Shown here piece by piece: positions 8,919 through 17,735 of a stretch of 46,928 bases of DNA. The notes under the pieces were generated by a model. It searched no databases and was not told where the DNA came from. It saw only the letters and a list, made by a program, of their open reading frames with translations. The position numbers and the translations under genes are program-made. This stretch comes from Chloroflexota bacterium (GTDB taxonomy: Bacteria; Chloroflexota; Anaerolineae; J102). Where the stretch lies: the NCBI GenBank assembly GCA_013151415.1, contig JAADII010000187.1, positions 1 to 46,928 on the forward strand. The letters are read 5' to 3'. Each line of letters opens with the position of its first letter. Position 1 is the stretch's first letter.

Positions 8919-10499
8919 ATGACCCTTTCTCTGTTTACATCCCACCGTCAGCGTCAACTCGAAGCTCTGCTCGCCATCAGTCGCGCGCTTACTTCGCGAT
9001 TGGAGCTGCCCTCGCTTTTACGAACCATTTTGGCCTATGCGGCCGAGATGGTGCAGGCCGAGGCGGGATTCGTGGCTCTCACCACGCGCGATGGGCGTTT
9101 GCGGCTGGCAGTGGGGTATGGTTTGCCCTCACGGGTGTTCGAAGCGTTGGCCCCTTATTTGGCTCAGATCGATGTGCGGGAAAACCTGTGGAATGAAGCG
9201 GAATTGCGCAAGCAATTGGAGATCGCCTCAGAGGGCTCGCAATATCCTCTGAATCAGGTTATTGCTTTGCCCTTGATGTTGGAGGACGAAGAGGTTGTCG
9301 GCGGGATATTCTTGTTTCGTTCAGGCTCGCGTGGCTTCACAGCCGGAGACCGCACATTGTTGCGCGATTTTGCCGATCAGGCCGCTATCGCGGTGCGCAA
9401 TGCGCGGCAGGTTGAACAACTGCGCGAGGCCAAGGCCCGGGTTGAGGCCATCATCGAAAACAGTCCCAATGGCGTGATGATCCTCGATCCACACCTGCGC
9501 GTCGAGACCATTAACCGCGCCCTCTCCGATTTGGTGGGCGTTTCTCCAGAAGAGGCGCGTGGAAAGCGTTGCTCGGAAGTGCTCAAACTGGAAAACGTGA
9601 CGGGCGAGCATCTTTGTCTGGAGCAAGGCTCGCCGCCGCCGCCCACTGGCATTTGGTATGGCGAAGGCGATATTGTGCGGCCAGGCCATAAACGCGTCAC
9701 CGTGGGAGCCACCTATTCGCCATTGTTCGATCGTTACGGCAATCTGGCTAATATTATCGTCACTCTCACCGACATCACCCGTTATCGCGAAGCCGAGGAG
9801 CTGAAATCGACCTTCATCTCCGTTATATCCCACGAATTGAAAACGCCCGTTAGTCTGATCAAAGGCTATGCCAGCACGTTGGCGCGTGAAGATGCGCCAC
9901 TGAATAAAGAGCTGGTGCGAGAAAGCGCGCGCATCATCGAAGAGGAGAGCGATCGGCTTAATGAGCTCATCAACAATTTGTTGGATGCATCTCGTATTCA
10001 GGCCGGCGCGCTGACTCTGGACATGGAGCCCATCTCCATTGTGCGCGTGGCGCGAACAGCTATCGAGCGTTATCGCACCCAGACAGACAAGCACCGGTTT
10101 CTCCTCGACTTTCCACCCGACCTGCCCCTGGTTTTAGGCGATGAGAAGCGCCTGCGCCAGGTGTTCGATAATCTCATTCATAATGCCATCAAATATTCCC
10201 CCAACGGCGGCGTCATTCGCGTGGGGGCGCGCAAAGAGGACGATTCGGTCGTCGTTTTTGTAAGCGATGAGGGCATTGGCATTCCATTGGAAGAGCAAGA
10301 GAATATTTTCGAGCGCTTTTATCGCATCGATTCAAGCTTGCGACGCAGCGCTCAGGGCGCGGGTTTGGGGTTGTTTTTGGTCAAAGCCATTATCGAAGCT
10401 CATGGCGGTCGCATTTGGCTCGATAGCGAACCAGACCAGGGAACGACATTTTATTTCTCCCTGCCAATCGACGACAAGGCGCCGCCTGCATCCTCTTGA
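8919..10499 (+). CDS. GAF-PAS sensor histidine kinase
   Basis: A 526-residue soluble histidine kinase without membrane segments. Order of domains: GAF (about 12-162), PAS (about 172-290), HisKA with phospho-acceptor H305 in SHELKTP, and HATPase with the N box (HNAIKYSP, 421-428), G1 box DEGIGIP (450-456) and G2 box GAGLGL (480-485). It should autophosphorylate on H305 and pass the phosphate to a response regulator. None is encoded nearby, so it is an orphan in this window. The GAF and PAS domains suggest sensing of a cytoplasmic small molecule or redox signal, but the ligand cannot be read from the sequence. A promoter with TACAAT at 8883-8888 lies directly upstream. Confidence 0.93.
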   Translation: MTLSLFTSHRQRQLEALLAISRALTSRLELPSLLRTILAYAAEMVQAEAGFVALTTRDGRLRLAVGYGLPSRVFEALAPYLAQIDVRENLWNEAELRKQLEIASEGSQYPLNQVIALPLMLEDEEVVGGIFLFRSGSRGFTAGDRTLLRDFADQAAIAVRNARQVEQLREAKARVEAIIENSPNGVMILDPHLRVETINRALSDLVGVSPEEARGKRCSEVLKLENVTGEHLCLEQGSPPPPTGIWYGEGDIVRPGHKRVTVGATYSPLFDRYGNLANIIVTLTDITRYREAEELKSTFISVISHELKTPVSLIKGYASTLAREDAPLNKELVRESARIIEEESDRLNELINNLLDASRIQAGALTLDMEPISIVRVARTAIERYRTQTDKHRFLLDFPPDLPLVLGDEKRLRQVFDNLIHNAIKYSPNGGVIRVGARKEDDSVVVFVSDEGIGIPLEEQENIFERFYRIDSSLRRSAQGAGLGLFLVKAIIEAHGGRIWLDSEPDQGTTFYFSLPIDDKAPPASS

Positions 10500-10524
10500 A
10501 AGCGATGTTCAACACGGAACGCGC

Positions 10525-12081
10525 TCAGCGGTTGAGCAATGGCAAATAGAGTCGGTTGGGCGTTGGGGTGCTATTGGGGTCGATGACGGTGAGCAAGAGA
10601 GGCGCTGAAAGGGTTTGCCAGTGGGCTGCGTCAAACGCGCGCGCGGTCAGTTCGCTCGTGCCGGCGGGCAGCGTGAGCACCGCACTGAAATCGGGCGCAA
10701 CGCGCACGGCGACTGGCTCGCCATCCACCAAATACTCCACTGTGGTGGGTCCCACGTTATCGGTGACGGCTACAGTGACGGTGATGGGCGCATGAACGAA
10801 AAGGGGCTCATTGCCTGTGGGTGAGAGAATGGTTATTTGTGGGGGGATCATGTCCGCGCCCGCGCCGATGCTCTTGGCGGGATCGTCGGCCAGCGCGATG
10901 CCATAGCGAAGCGCATCGCGATTGCGAGCGGTTTCCGCGGGGATCACGTCATCGGGAGGATAAAACCCCGGATCAAAAGTTGGGGGGTAAAGCTCCCATG
11001 TCAAGGCGTAAACCCCGCGCTCGGCGTACAGCCAGTCGTCTGAATCTCCATCCACAATATACAACGAACTGGCTTGTTCGGCCTGGTAACCATTGCGTTG
11101 GGACAGTCCATCGGACATGGCCTTGAAGATGGCCAGATCCGTCGGGTCCATATCGGGCGGTAGATCATCCCTGGTGTAACCATAGGGATAGAGAATAAGC
11201 TCGCCAAACGTGTGCAGCGAGAAACTGATGGTCAGATCGGGATGTTGGTTGGCGAAATTGCGAATGACTTGCGTTTCTGGTTCGGAGAAGGGCGCTGGGC
11301 CGCGGTAGGTCTCGCCGCCGCTATAGCTTTCGCTCCCGCCGCAACAACCCCATTTGTAGCTGAAGTTGCGGTTGAGATCCACGCCCCAGGTCCCATTCAT
11401 GTTGTTGCGTCGATTCTTTCGCCACATGGGCGGGTCCATCGGGTTTTCCCACGAGCGAATGTCATACTCGGTCCCGTCAGGGTTCAAATTGGGAATGATC
11501 CAAATGTCGCGTTGATTGACCAGGTTCGTCACCTCACCTTCTACGCCGTAGTTTTCGAGAAGATCGCGAATGAGATAGAGCGCCTGCTCAAGGGTGAGAT
11601 GCTCCCGTGCATGCATGTTGGCGAAGATGAGAATGGTTTTTTCATCGGGTTCATTTTCGTCGGGCCTGTCGGTGATGCGCATGGCCCAAATCTCCCGTCC
11701 CTCATGCGAGCGTCCCAGGCTTTGCAATCGGGCGATCTGGGGGTTCTCGGCCGCAAGCGCTTTCAATTCAGACGTCATCTCGGCGTAGTCGTGATAACCG
11801 CTGAAATCGGGCGGTGGCGCCAGGGGCTGAATCCGAGGCGGTGGCGAGTAATCGAGGGCGCGTATCTCCTCCGACGTCATGATAAATGTGATGTCGTTTA
11901 GTGTTGCGCCCCACAATGCATACCCGCGAGTCATGAGCGCCGTGCGTTCAATGGGATCTTGGGTGCGAAAAGTGACCAGAAACCGGTTTGGTTCAGGGCC
12001 TTGGGCGCTGGAGATCGCGAGGGGAGCGAGCAGACCAAGTAGAAGAAAAAAGATGAACGATTTTGACATTCTGAGGATCAT
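10525..12081 (-). CDS. Secreted M14 zinc carboxypeptidase
   Basis: A 518-residue exported M14-family metallocarboxypeptidase. After the signal peptide (1-26, S-A-Q-G) and an N-terminal segment to about 90, the catalytic domain (about 95-400) shows zinc ligands H157 and E160 (HARE) and H290 (SLHTFGE), substrate-binding N-x-x-P-D-G-x-E-Y (198-206) and catalytic E363 (TWELYPP). An Ig-like beta domain (about 415-500) follows. The protein ends in NRLYLPLLNR, a hydrophobic tail that I recall on many Chloroflexota secreted proteins and that may be a surface-retention or sorting signal. It should trim C-terminal residues from extracellular peptides. Either ATG 12081 or ATG 12069 could be the start; both give a working signal peptide. 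Confidence 0.92.
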   Translation of the reverse strand: MILRMSKSFIFFLLLGLLAPLAISSAQGPEPNRFLVTFRTQDPIERTALMTRGYALWGATLNDITFIMTSEEIRALDYSPPPRIQPLAPPPDFSGYHDYAEMTSELKALAAENPQIARLQSLGRSHEGREIWAMRITDRPDENEPDEKTILIFANMHAREHLTLEQALYLIRDLLENYGVEGEVTNLVNQRDIWIIPNLNPDGTEYDIRSWENPMDPPMWRKNRRNNMNGTWGVDLNRNFSYKWGCCGGSESYSGGETYRGPAPFSEPETQVIRNFANQHPDLTISFSLHTFGELILYPYGYTRDDLPPDMDPTDLAIFKAMSDGLSQRNGYQAEQASSLYIVDGDSDDWLYAERGVYALTWELYPPTFDPGFYPPDDVIPAETARNRDALRYGIALADDPAKSIGAGADMIPPQITILSPTGNEPLFVHAPITVTVAVTDNVGPTTVEYLVDGEPVAVRVAPDFSAVLTLPAGTSELTARAFDAAHWQTLSAPLLLTVIDPNSTPTPNRLYLPLLNR

Positions 12082-12190
12082 GTGTGCCTTGCCCGTAACT
12101 TTTAGGTGAATATTTCCATCATAAGAGACGAGGTGCGTTTCGTCAACGCGCCCGACTCTTAACTCTTAAGACGGAGACCGGAGACAATTC

Positions 12191-12613
12191 ATGACAAGCA
12201 TTCTCAAGAAACTATTCGGAAAGGACGCAGCGCACAAAAAAGATGTCGCGTCAACTCAAGCGCGCGCGGCCGCAACGCCAGGACGGAAACGGGCCGAGCC
12301 CATCCATGTGACCGATGCAGATTTCGACAAAGTGGTGCTCGAGGCCGGAAAATTGGCCATCGTAGACCTCTGGGCCGAATGGTGCGCTCCCTGTCACATG
12401 TTGGCTCCCACCATTGAAGAGTTGGCCGATGAATATGATGGCCAGCTTTTGGTTGCCAAGTTGAACGTGGATGACAATCCCGTCACCGCAGCCCGGTTCC
12501 GCATTATGGGCATTCCCACCGTGCTCTTCTTCAAAGATGGCCAGGAGATTGATCGCATTGTGGGCGTGCAGAGTTATGCGGCCTTCGCCAACAAGATCGA
12601 ACGGTATTTGTAA
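12191..12613 (+). CDS. Thioredoxin with N-terminal extension
   Basis: A 140-residue thioredoxin with the redox motif W-C-A-P-C (64-68), where E. coli TrxA has W-C-G-P-C, and the cis-proline at P109 (MGIPT). The thioredoxin fold begins near residue 38. The first 35 or so residues form a basic, Ala/Lys-rich extension beginning MTSILKKLFGKD, possibly an amphipathic membrane-associating helix, since it has no clear signal peptide. The protein would reduce disulfides in the cytoplasm. No thioredoxin reductase gene is adjacent. The gene stands alone between the divergent carboxypeptidase gene and a strong terminator. Confidence 0.93.
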   Translation: MTSILKKLFGKDAAHKKDVASTQARAAATPGRKRAEPIHVTDADFDKVVLEAGKLAIVDLWAEWCAPCHMLAPTIEELADEYDGQLLVAKLNVDDNPVTAARFRIMGIPTVLFFKDGQEIDRIVGVQSYAAFANKIERYL

Positions 12614-12640
12614 CTCCATTCACCGCCAACACCCCATACA

Positions 12641-12680
12641 AAATAGCCGTTTCCTGGCTCCAAAAGGAAACGGCTATTTT
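12641..12680 (+). terminator. Rho-independent terminator after thioredoxin gene
   Basis: A 14-base inverted repeat, AAATAGCCGTTTCC (12641-12654) and GGAAACGGCTATTT (12666-12679), around an 11-base loop and followed by a short T run. The A/T symmetry means it can work in both directions, serving the thioredoxin gene and the tRNA-Arg gene transcribed towards it. Confidence 0.9.
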
Positions 12681-12718
12681 TCGTGAGCGCGGGTTCATTG
12701 AAAATGGCTTCCACACAG

Positions 12719-12791
12719 TACCCACGGCAGGATTCGAACCTGCGACACCCTGCTCCGGAGGCAGGTGCTCTATCCCCTGAGCTACGTGGGC
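12719..12791 (-). tRNA. tRNA-Arg (anticodon CCG)
   Basis: A 73-nt cloverleaf on the minus strand. The acceptor stem GCCCACG pairs with CGTGGGT (one G-U), the anticodon stem is CCTGC/GCAGG with loop CTCCGGA giving anticodon CCG, and the T arm contains GGTTCGAATCC. The discriminator base is A and CCA is not encoded. It reads CGG arginine codons. Confidence 0.95.
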
Positions 12792-12853
12792 GAACCGCGC
12801 TTATTTTAACACAATGCCGCCGCACCGACCAAGTTGAGTCGTGGAGAACAGCC

Positions 12854-12882
12854 TTGCTCGCTCTTCTCTCACATAGTACAAT
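12854..12882 (+). promoter_or_regulatory. Sigma70-like promoter of the metallo-beta-lactamase gene
   Basis: TTGCTC (12854-12859), a 17-base spacer and TACAAT (12877-12882), about 47 bases before ATG 12930. Confidence 0.55.
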
Positions 12883-12929
12883 CGATTTCGTGGAATCTGT
12901 TTAGCCCTTCCGACCATTGGAGAAAAGCT

Positions 12930-13715
12930 ATGACCGAACTCATTTTTCTAGGCGTCGGCGCCATACGACCGGACCGTCCGGGGGAGCATACCGCGTTTCT
13001 TCTTCGTTATGGCAAAGCCAATGTGCTTATTGACGCCGGCCCAGCCGTGATGATGCAACTCGACCGCGTGGGCGTGAAACCGGAGGAGATCACCCATATT
13101 TACCTGAGCCATCAACATGGCGATCATGTGTTGGGCAGCCCGGTGTTTCTTTTCTACCACGCTCCACGTTATTTGCTGGCCGCACATCAGGTGATCGAGG
13201 CCTGGCAAGCCATGGTCGACGCAGTGTACCCTCACATTATGGATATTCTCAACACCGAGTTGGAGCTGCATCCGCTGCCCTCTCATCAGCCGCACATGTG
13301 GCCCAATTTGCCCGGCGTTTGCGCCCGCCTGGCCCTGGTGCATCATGCCAATTTGCCCGCTTATGCGTTGCGGCTCGATTTTCCCGCCACCACGGGCGAA
13401 AACGCCCGCAGCGCTTTTAGCTTGGTTTACTCTGGCGATACATCACCCACCGAAAGCGTGACCGAGCTGGCCAAAGACGCCGATTTGCTCATTCATGAAG
13501 CCACCTATTTGGAGACCGAACACCCGCAGGGCGATGGCATTCATTCCAGCGCGGAACAGGCCGGCGCCATCGCCAAAGCGGCCGGCGTCAAAAAACTGGC
13601 CTTGGTGCATCGTTCGGCGGGCGACCCCGCCGCCTGGATCGAACGCGCATCGAGGGCGTTCGATGGCGAGATCATCGCGCCGTCGCCCGGCGACCGTCTT
13701 TCTTTGCCTATTTGA
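12930..13715 (+). CDS. MBL-fold hydrolase, ribonuclease Z-like
   Basis: A 261-residue metallo-beta-lactamase-fold protein with the metal motif H-Q-H-G-D-H (61-66), a later Asp in YSGDT and a final His in LVHRS. The overall shape resembles ribonuclease Z/arylsulfatase-type hydrolases. RNase Z cuts the 3' trailer from tRNA precursors, and this gene sits between two tRNA genes that lack an encoded CCA, but that placement may be chance. The characteristic RNase Z exosite arm is not obvious, so another phosphodiesterase or sulfatase activity is equally possible. The start at ATG 12930 is preceded by GGAG at 12919-12922. Confidence 0.85.
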   Translation: MTELIFLGVGAIRPDRPGEHTAFLLRYGKANVLIDAGPAVMMQLDRVGVKPEEITHIYLSHQHGDHVLGSPVFLFYHAPRYLLAAHQVIEAWQAMVDAVYPHIMDILNTELELHPLPSHQPHMWPNLPGVCARLALVHHANLPAYALRLDFPATTGENARSAFSLVYSGDTSPTESVTELAKDADLLIHEATYLETEHPQGDGIHSSAEQAGAIAKAAGVKKLALVHRSAGDPAAWIERASRAFDGEIIAPSPGDRLSLPI

Positions 13716-13806
13716 GCGCTTCCCTCCCTTTGCAGCGTTGTGGATGGCGGCGCGGCGACGCCGAATGACAAGAGAATGGGACGATAAAGAGGATGAACCA
13801 TAAGGC

Positions 13807-13835
13807 TTGACCTATTTCTCCGCTTCGGTTAGGAT
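13807..13835 (+). promoter_or_regulatory. Sigma70-like promoter of the tRNA-Sec gene
   Basis: TTGACC (13807-13812), a 17-base spacer and TAGGAT (13830-13835). The expected start of transcription is about 8-10 bases before the tRNA 5' end, so selC probably has its own transcript. Confidence 0.7.
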
Positions 13836-13850
13836 CGTCTCACCCATGAT

Positions 13851-13946
13851 GGGGGTGGATGCGTCCCGGTGGGCGCCCCGGTCTTCAAAACCGGTGGCGG
13901 GCGCTGCGTAGGCGTCCGCGGTGGGTTCGACTCCCATCCATCCCCG
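13851..13946 (+). tRNA. selC: tRNA-Sec (selenocysteine, anticodon TCA)
   Basis: A 96-nt tRNA with every hallmark of bacterial tRNA-Sec: an 8-bp acceptor stem (GGGGGTGG with CCATCCCC, one G-U), a 6-bp D stem (GCGTCC/GGGCGC) closed by a short CGGT loop, anticodon TCA in the loop CTTCAAA, a long extra arm (about 13894-13920) and a T arm with GGTTCGACTCC. The discriminator is G and CCA is not encoded. It lets the cell insert selenocysteine at programmed UGA codons. SelA, SelB and SelD must be encoded elsewhere. A predicted selenoprotein gene lies about 5 kb upstream. Confidence 0.96.
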
Positions 13947-14017
13947 TGTCTCTATTTTGTTAGTGCGGCGGCCGTTGGCCGAAAAAGTGCATCCATCGCG
14001 CCCCAAAGACGTTTCTC

Positions 14018-14389
14018 ATGACGACTTGTCGCATCCCACTTTCCCCTTCCACCTTTGATCCACCCAAGCCCGAGACCGAACCTCCGCGTATCGAGCGTTT
14101 GGCGGTTCACCCCTATCCCGATCTCAAACGATTGTGGGTGAGGGTGCAACTCACATATTTTCAGCGTTATCCCAATGTGCGCCTTCTTTGTCTGGATGAA
14201 CGCGGGCGGGAGGTGGGGGAAATGTTGCTGGTGGAGTGGCGAGATCCCTACATTTCTCTGACAATGCATTTGCGCCGTTTTGAGCCGGGCGCAAACTATC
14301 TTATGCGCGTGGAAGTGGCGCGCGATAACCAGCTTCTCGATGTGCAAGAACATCCTTTTCAGCTGGTTTTCAATGAAGTGACGGAGTGA
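14018..14389 (+). CDS. Conserved hypothetical protein
   Basis: A 123-residue soluble protein that I do not recognise. The first 20 residues are Pro-rich, and the rest (about 24-120) alternates in a pattern typical of a small all-beta domain. There is no signal peptide, membrane segment or metal motif. It sits between tRNA-Sec and the YbdK-like ligase gene, with a 91-base gap to the latter, so it may or may not be cotranscribed. Coding support is its uninterrupted frame with codon use like its neighbours. Confidence 0.6.
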   Translation: MTTCRIPLSPSTFDPPKPETEPPRIERLAVHPYPDLKRLWVRVQLTYFQRYPNVRLLCLDERGREVGEMLLVEWRDPYISLTMHLRRFEPGANYLMRVEVARDNQLLDVQEHPFQLVFNEVTE

Positions 14390-14480
14390 ACCCCGCTCCT
14401 TTCTTCGCGTCGAAGAGCGTTTGCATGCCACGCGCTGAAGTCGCCAATTAGATAGTGCACCAACCAAAGGGGGTCGCAAC

Positions 14481-15599
14481 ATGGCCAAACAAAAACCGTC
14501 TCTCACTTTAGGGATCGAGGAGGAATATCAGATAATCGATCCAGAGACCCGTGAACTGACTTCTTACATTACGCAGTTTTTGGATGAGGGGGTGATGGTC
14601 GAGCGGGAATTGAAGCCCGAGTTACATCAATCGCAGGTGGAGCTGGGCACCTCGGTTTGCAGCTCGGTAAGCGAATTATACGAAGAACTGGCGCGACAGC
14701 GCGGCAGCATCTGTCATCTGGCCGAACAGAGAGGGTTAAAGATCGCGTCCGCGGGCACGCACCCCTTTTCACACTGGCTCGCCCAAGAGGTGACCCCGCG
14801 CGAACGGTATTACGGCGTGCTTGAAGAGATGCAAATCCTGGCCCGGCGCTTGCTCATCTTTGGCATGCATGTTCATATTGGCATCGAGGATCGCGATTTT
14901 GCCATCGACTGCATGAACGTGATGCGCTATATGGTTCCTCATATCATGGCGCTTTCCACCTCTTCGCCGTTTTGGAATGGGCGCAAAACAGGTCTCAAAT
15001 CCTATCGCGCCGTGCTCTTCACCGATTTTCCGCGTACGGGGCTGCCCGACTTCTTTCGCGATTGGGCCGCGTTTGAGCGCTTCGTGAACAGCCTTGTCAA
15101 CGCCGGATGCATTCCTGACGGCAGCAAGATCTGGTGGGATGTGCGGCCGCATTTCAAGTTTCCCACACTCGAATTCCGTATGTGCGACGCCTGCACAACC
15201 ATTGACGAAGCCATTGCCATCGCCGCGCTTTTGCAAGCCGTAGTCGCATGGCTTTGGGACCTGCGCCAACGAAACATGACCTTTCGGATTTACCGTCGCG
15301 ATCTCATCGAGGAGAATCGTTGGCGCGCGGTGCGTTATGGCATCGATGGCGAATTGATCGATTGGGGTAAAGAAGAATCGTTGCCCGCGCGCTGGCTGAT
15401 TCGCGAGTTGCTGCGTTTGGTGGACCCCTATGTCGAGGAATTGGGCAGCCGGCGCTATATCGAAAAAATATACACTATTCTCGAACACGGCACCAGCGCC
15501 GACCGGCAATTACGCGTATATGAAGAAAGCGGCGGCGACATGAAAGCGGTTGTAGACCACCTCATTCAGGAAACCGAGCACAATGTCATTTTGCCCTGA
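14481..15599 (+). CDS. Glutamate-cysteine ligase family protein (YbdK-like)
   Basis: A 372-residue member of the GCS2 (carboxylate-amine ligase YbdK) family. The N-terminal GIEEEYQ motif (11-17), the HVHIG motif in the middle and the W-W-D-V-R-P segment are characteristic. YbdK from E. coli shows weak gamma-glutamylcysteine synthetase activity; other members are ATP-dependent carboxylate-amine ligases of unknown substrate. No glutathione synthetase gene is nearby, so a role in a different low-molecular-weight thiol or amide is open. A purine-rich AAGGGGGT ribosome binding site lies a few bases before ATG 14481. It converges on holA with a 4-base gap and no visible terminator. Confidence 0.9.
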   Translation: MAKQKPSLTLGIEEEYQIIDPETRELTSYITQFLDEGVMVERELKPELHQSQVELGTSVCSSVSELYEELARQRGSICHLAEQRGLKIASAGTHPFSHWLAQEVTPRERYYGVLEEMQILARRLLIFGMHVHIGIEDRDFAIDCMNVMRYMVPHIMALSTSSPFWNGRKTGLKSYRAVLFTDFPRTGLPDFFRDWAAFERFVNSLVNAGCIPDGSKIWWDVRPHFKFPTLEFRMCDACTTIDEAIAIAALLQAVVAWLWDLRQRNMTFRIYRRDLIEENRWRAVRYGIDGELIDWGKEESLPARWLIRELLRLVDPYVEELGSRRYIEKIYTILEHGTSADRQLRVYEESGGDMKAVVDHLIQETEHNVILP

Positions 15600-15603
15600 G
15601 GGC

Positions 15604-16608
15604 TTAAAGCCGCGCCAGCTCCACCACCAACAAGTCCAACGCCAGATTCGCGTCCATCTGTCCGGTTTTTATGCTCACATCCGTTTCCAACAAACGATCG
15701 TAGATGCGGTTTAACTGTGCTGGCGTGTATCGCCGGGCTTGAGCCATGGCCTTTCCTGTGGGGTAGGGATGCAATCCCAGGGTCGATGCGATCGCGTTTT
15801 TGTCCAATCCCTGACTCATAAGCTCTTTCACCTGCAAGAGTATGCGATGTTGCCGCACGATCATGGTCAGCAAATAGAGCGGATGCGCGCCCTCTTTGCG
15901 CAATCGAGCTAGTAGGCGGAACGCCTCCCTTGTTTTGCGGTGTCCCAGCGCATCCACCATGTCGAAAATATTCGCCTGCTGCGCGTAAGGAACCAGCAAT
16001 CGCACATCTTCGCGGGTGACCACGCGTCCAGAGGCATACACAGCCAGTTTTTCGAGCTCGCTGTCGATCAGGCGTAGATCTGGCCCAATGAAAGCGGCCA
16101 GGTCTTGCGCCACGCCCGCTCCCAACTTCACTCCGCGGCGAGTCGCTCGACGGCCAATCCATCGCGGCAGCTCATCCCCGCGCGGGGAAGGCGCGTCGAA
16201 TCGCTCCACTCGAGCGTCGTCGCCCAATGCGGCCGCCGCTTTGAGCAGCGGATGTCGCGCGGGCAGTCTATCCTCTTCGAGGAACGCCAGTTTCGTTGTT
16301 TCAGGCACATGAGGAAGATAAGCCAGCAAATGTTCCGCGTCTGCTGTTTGCGCACCGGAGCCTCGCGCGCGCCGGCCTGACTTGCCGGCTCCTCGGCTGA
16401 AAAAATTCTCCACCACCACCAGACGATATTCGCCGAGAAACGGGGGCGTGTCACAATGATGCCGGATCTCATTCCAATTTGTCTCACGTCCATCCAGCAC
16501 CGTAACATTGAGCCCGATCAACGAAGGGTCGTCGCTCACGCCCGCGCGCAATTCGGCCAGGCGTTCGCTCTTTTCGAATTCTTCCTCACCATGCAACACG
16601 TAGACCAT
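15604..16608 (-). CDS. holA: DNA polymerase III delta subunit
   Basis: A 334-residue HolA. The clamp-loader delta subunit opens the beta clamp at the replication fork. The N-terminal L-H-G-E-E-E-F segment, the following FLGEYRLVVVENFF stretch and the helical C-terminal collar region (about 205-334, with QHRILLQVK and HPYPTGKAMAQARR) match the family. The delta subunit has no functional Walker motif, as is normal. The gene is followed upstream on the same strand by the DUF6391 gene, 10 bases away, so the two may be cotranscribed. Confidence 0.93.
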   Translation of the reverse strand: MVYVLHGEEEFEKSERLAELRAGVSDDPSLIGLNVTVLDGRETNWNEIRHHCDTPPFLGEYRLVVVENFFSRGAGKSGRRARGSGAQTADAEHLLAYLPHVPETTKLAFLEEDRLPARHPLLKAAAALGDDARVERFDAPSPRGDELPRWIGRRATRRGVKLGAGVAQDLAAFIGPDLRLIDSELEKLAVYASGRVVTREDVRLLVPYAQQANIFDMVDALGHRKTREAFRLLARLRKEGAHPLYLLTMIVRQHRILLQVKELMSQGLDKNAIASTLGLHPYPTGKAMAQARRYTPAQLNRIYDRLLETDVSIKTGQMDANLALDLLVVELARL

Positions 16609-16618
16609 GGCGTTGGGC

Positions 16619-17143
16619 CTAAGATGAGACAGTGTGGTGCTCCAGGCGCACTCGGTGCATCACGCGATTGCCGATCTGTTTTCGCTCGACTCCGAGCAGA
16701 TCCACCTGATCCAACTGGGCGCATGTCGTCAGGCGCTGCTGAAGCGACGCGCCCAGAAATTGGCCCAGAAAGACGCCCGCCAGCGCGCCGAGAACGCCCG
16801 CGGGAATCCGGTCGAGCAGATGGCGTCGGCGCCCGGCGGTGGCCAACATGGTGGCGGCGGCGGTCAGCACGGCCGTGGTGACCATATTGGTGCCGCAATT
16901 GGGATGAATGGCGAGATGGGTTTCGCCGTTGCGAATGCGCTCAATGGCCTCCAACACCGCATCGCGAATGGCCTCGGCGCTGATATCCCCGTAAATCACG
17001 AAACCGCGGCTGTTGGACCGTCCCGCCATGCTGACCGACGGCAATCGGTTCGTGAGAATGTGAATCGTCGCGTGTTCAATGGCGTGATTGCGACGCGTGG
17101 CCCCAACGGGGCCAAAATCAAGGATGCTCATTCTTGTCCTCAT
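16619..17143 (-). CDS. DUF6391 family membrane-associated protein
   Basis: A 174-residue protein matching DUF6391, a family of unknown function. It contains N-H-A-I-E-H-A-T-I-H (residues 19-28) and a HPNCGTN motif, which together might bind a metal. Two hydrophobic segments (about 87-103 and 113-130) are probably membrane-spanning and flank a short Arg-rich loop. ATG 17128 (MSILDF) is an alternative start. It lies 10 bases upstream of holA on the same strand. Function cannot be inferred. Confidence 0.8.
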   Translation of the reverse strand: MRTRMSILDFGPVGATRRNHAIEHATIHILTNRLPSVSMAGRSNSRGFVIYGDISAEAIRDAVLEAIERIRNGETHLAIHPNCGTNMVTTAVLTAAATMLATAGRRRHLLDRIPAGVLGALAGVFLGQFLGASLQQRLTTCAQLDQVDLLGVERKQIGNRVMHRVRLEHHTVSS

Positions 17144-17248
17144 TCGTTCCTTGGTTGCCAGGGTTTTTCCTGGCTTTATTCTACCACAAGACCGTTTTCC
17201 TTGACATATTTTTGCCGAAGTAGGGCCGGGCGTCGCTCATGCGCCCGC

Positions 17249-17650
17249 TCAAAATCGCAGGCCGGCTTCGTCGTCTGCATCCAAGACATCCGAAAGTTCG
17301 CACCCCATCACTCGAAAACGCCGCGGTTGCGATGTCGCGGGCGGAGGGATAAAGCCGGCGGCAAGCTGGCTTCTTGGCTCAAGCGATTGAACCGGAGGGA
17401 CTGGAGGATGGCCGCCGCTTACAATAATGATGGGTGGTTGATGATTGGCGTGAAGACCGGCCACGCGTGATGGCTCATCTGTTCGACGACGGGTCATCAG
17501 CGCCAACACGGCCAGGGCCGGCCCAAGCGCCAACAACCCGAGAAAAACCCCGATGATAAGGGCGAGAGCATCGGAGCTGAGACGATAGACGACTACGCCG
17601 GCGACGACCGACGACGCGAAAAGGACAGAAAGACCGAAAAAGAGTTTCAT
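17249..17650 (-). CDS. Small membrane protein of unknown function
   Basis: A 133-residue protein with two predicted membrane helices (about 4-22 and 29-52) followed by a short basic stretch (RRR) and a Pro-rich, probably disordered cytoplasmic tail ending in an acidic segment (DVLDADDEAG). I do not recognise the family. It is transcribed in the same direction as the FtsK-like gene (85 bases between them), whose product may share its location, but nothing proves a link. Confidence 0.6.
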   Translation of the reverse strand: MKLFFGLSVLFASSVVAGVVVYRLSSDALALIIGVFLGLLALGPALAVLALMTRRRTDEPSRVAGLHANHQPPIIIVSGGHPPVPPVQSLEPRSQLAAGFIPPPATSQPRRFRVMGCELSDVLDADDEAGLRF

Positions 17651-17735
17651 GATATGGCTCCCTCAATCGACATGAACGTGGAAAAGAAGCTTTGAGTGAA
17701 ATTGGTTTTTCGAGGTGAGGCCCTTCTCTCAGGGC

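Noticed and set aside
13970-13985. Hairpin CGGCC/GGCCG with A run after tRNA-Sec as terminator
   Set aside because: On the plus strand it is followed by A's, not T's, so it is not a usual Rho-independent terminator in that direction.
16016-17470. Plus-strand frames across holA and the DUF6391 gene
   Set aside because: They run opposite two recognised genes and show no family features.
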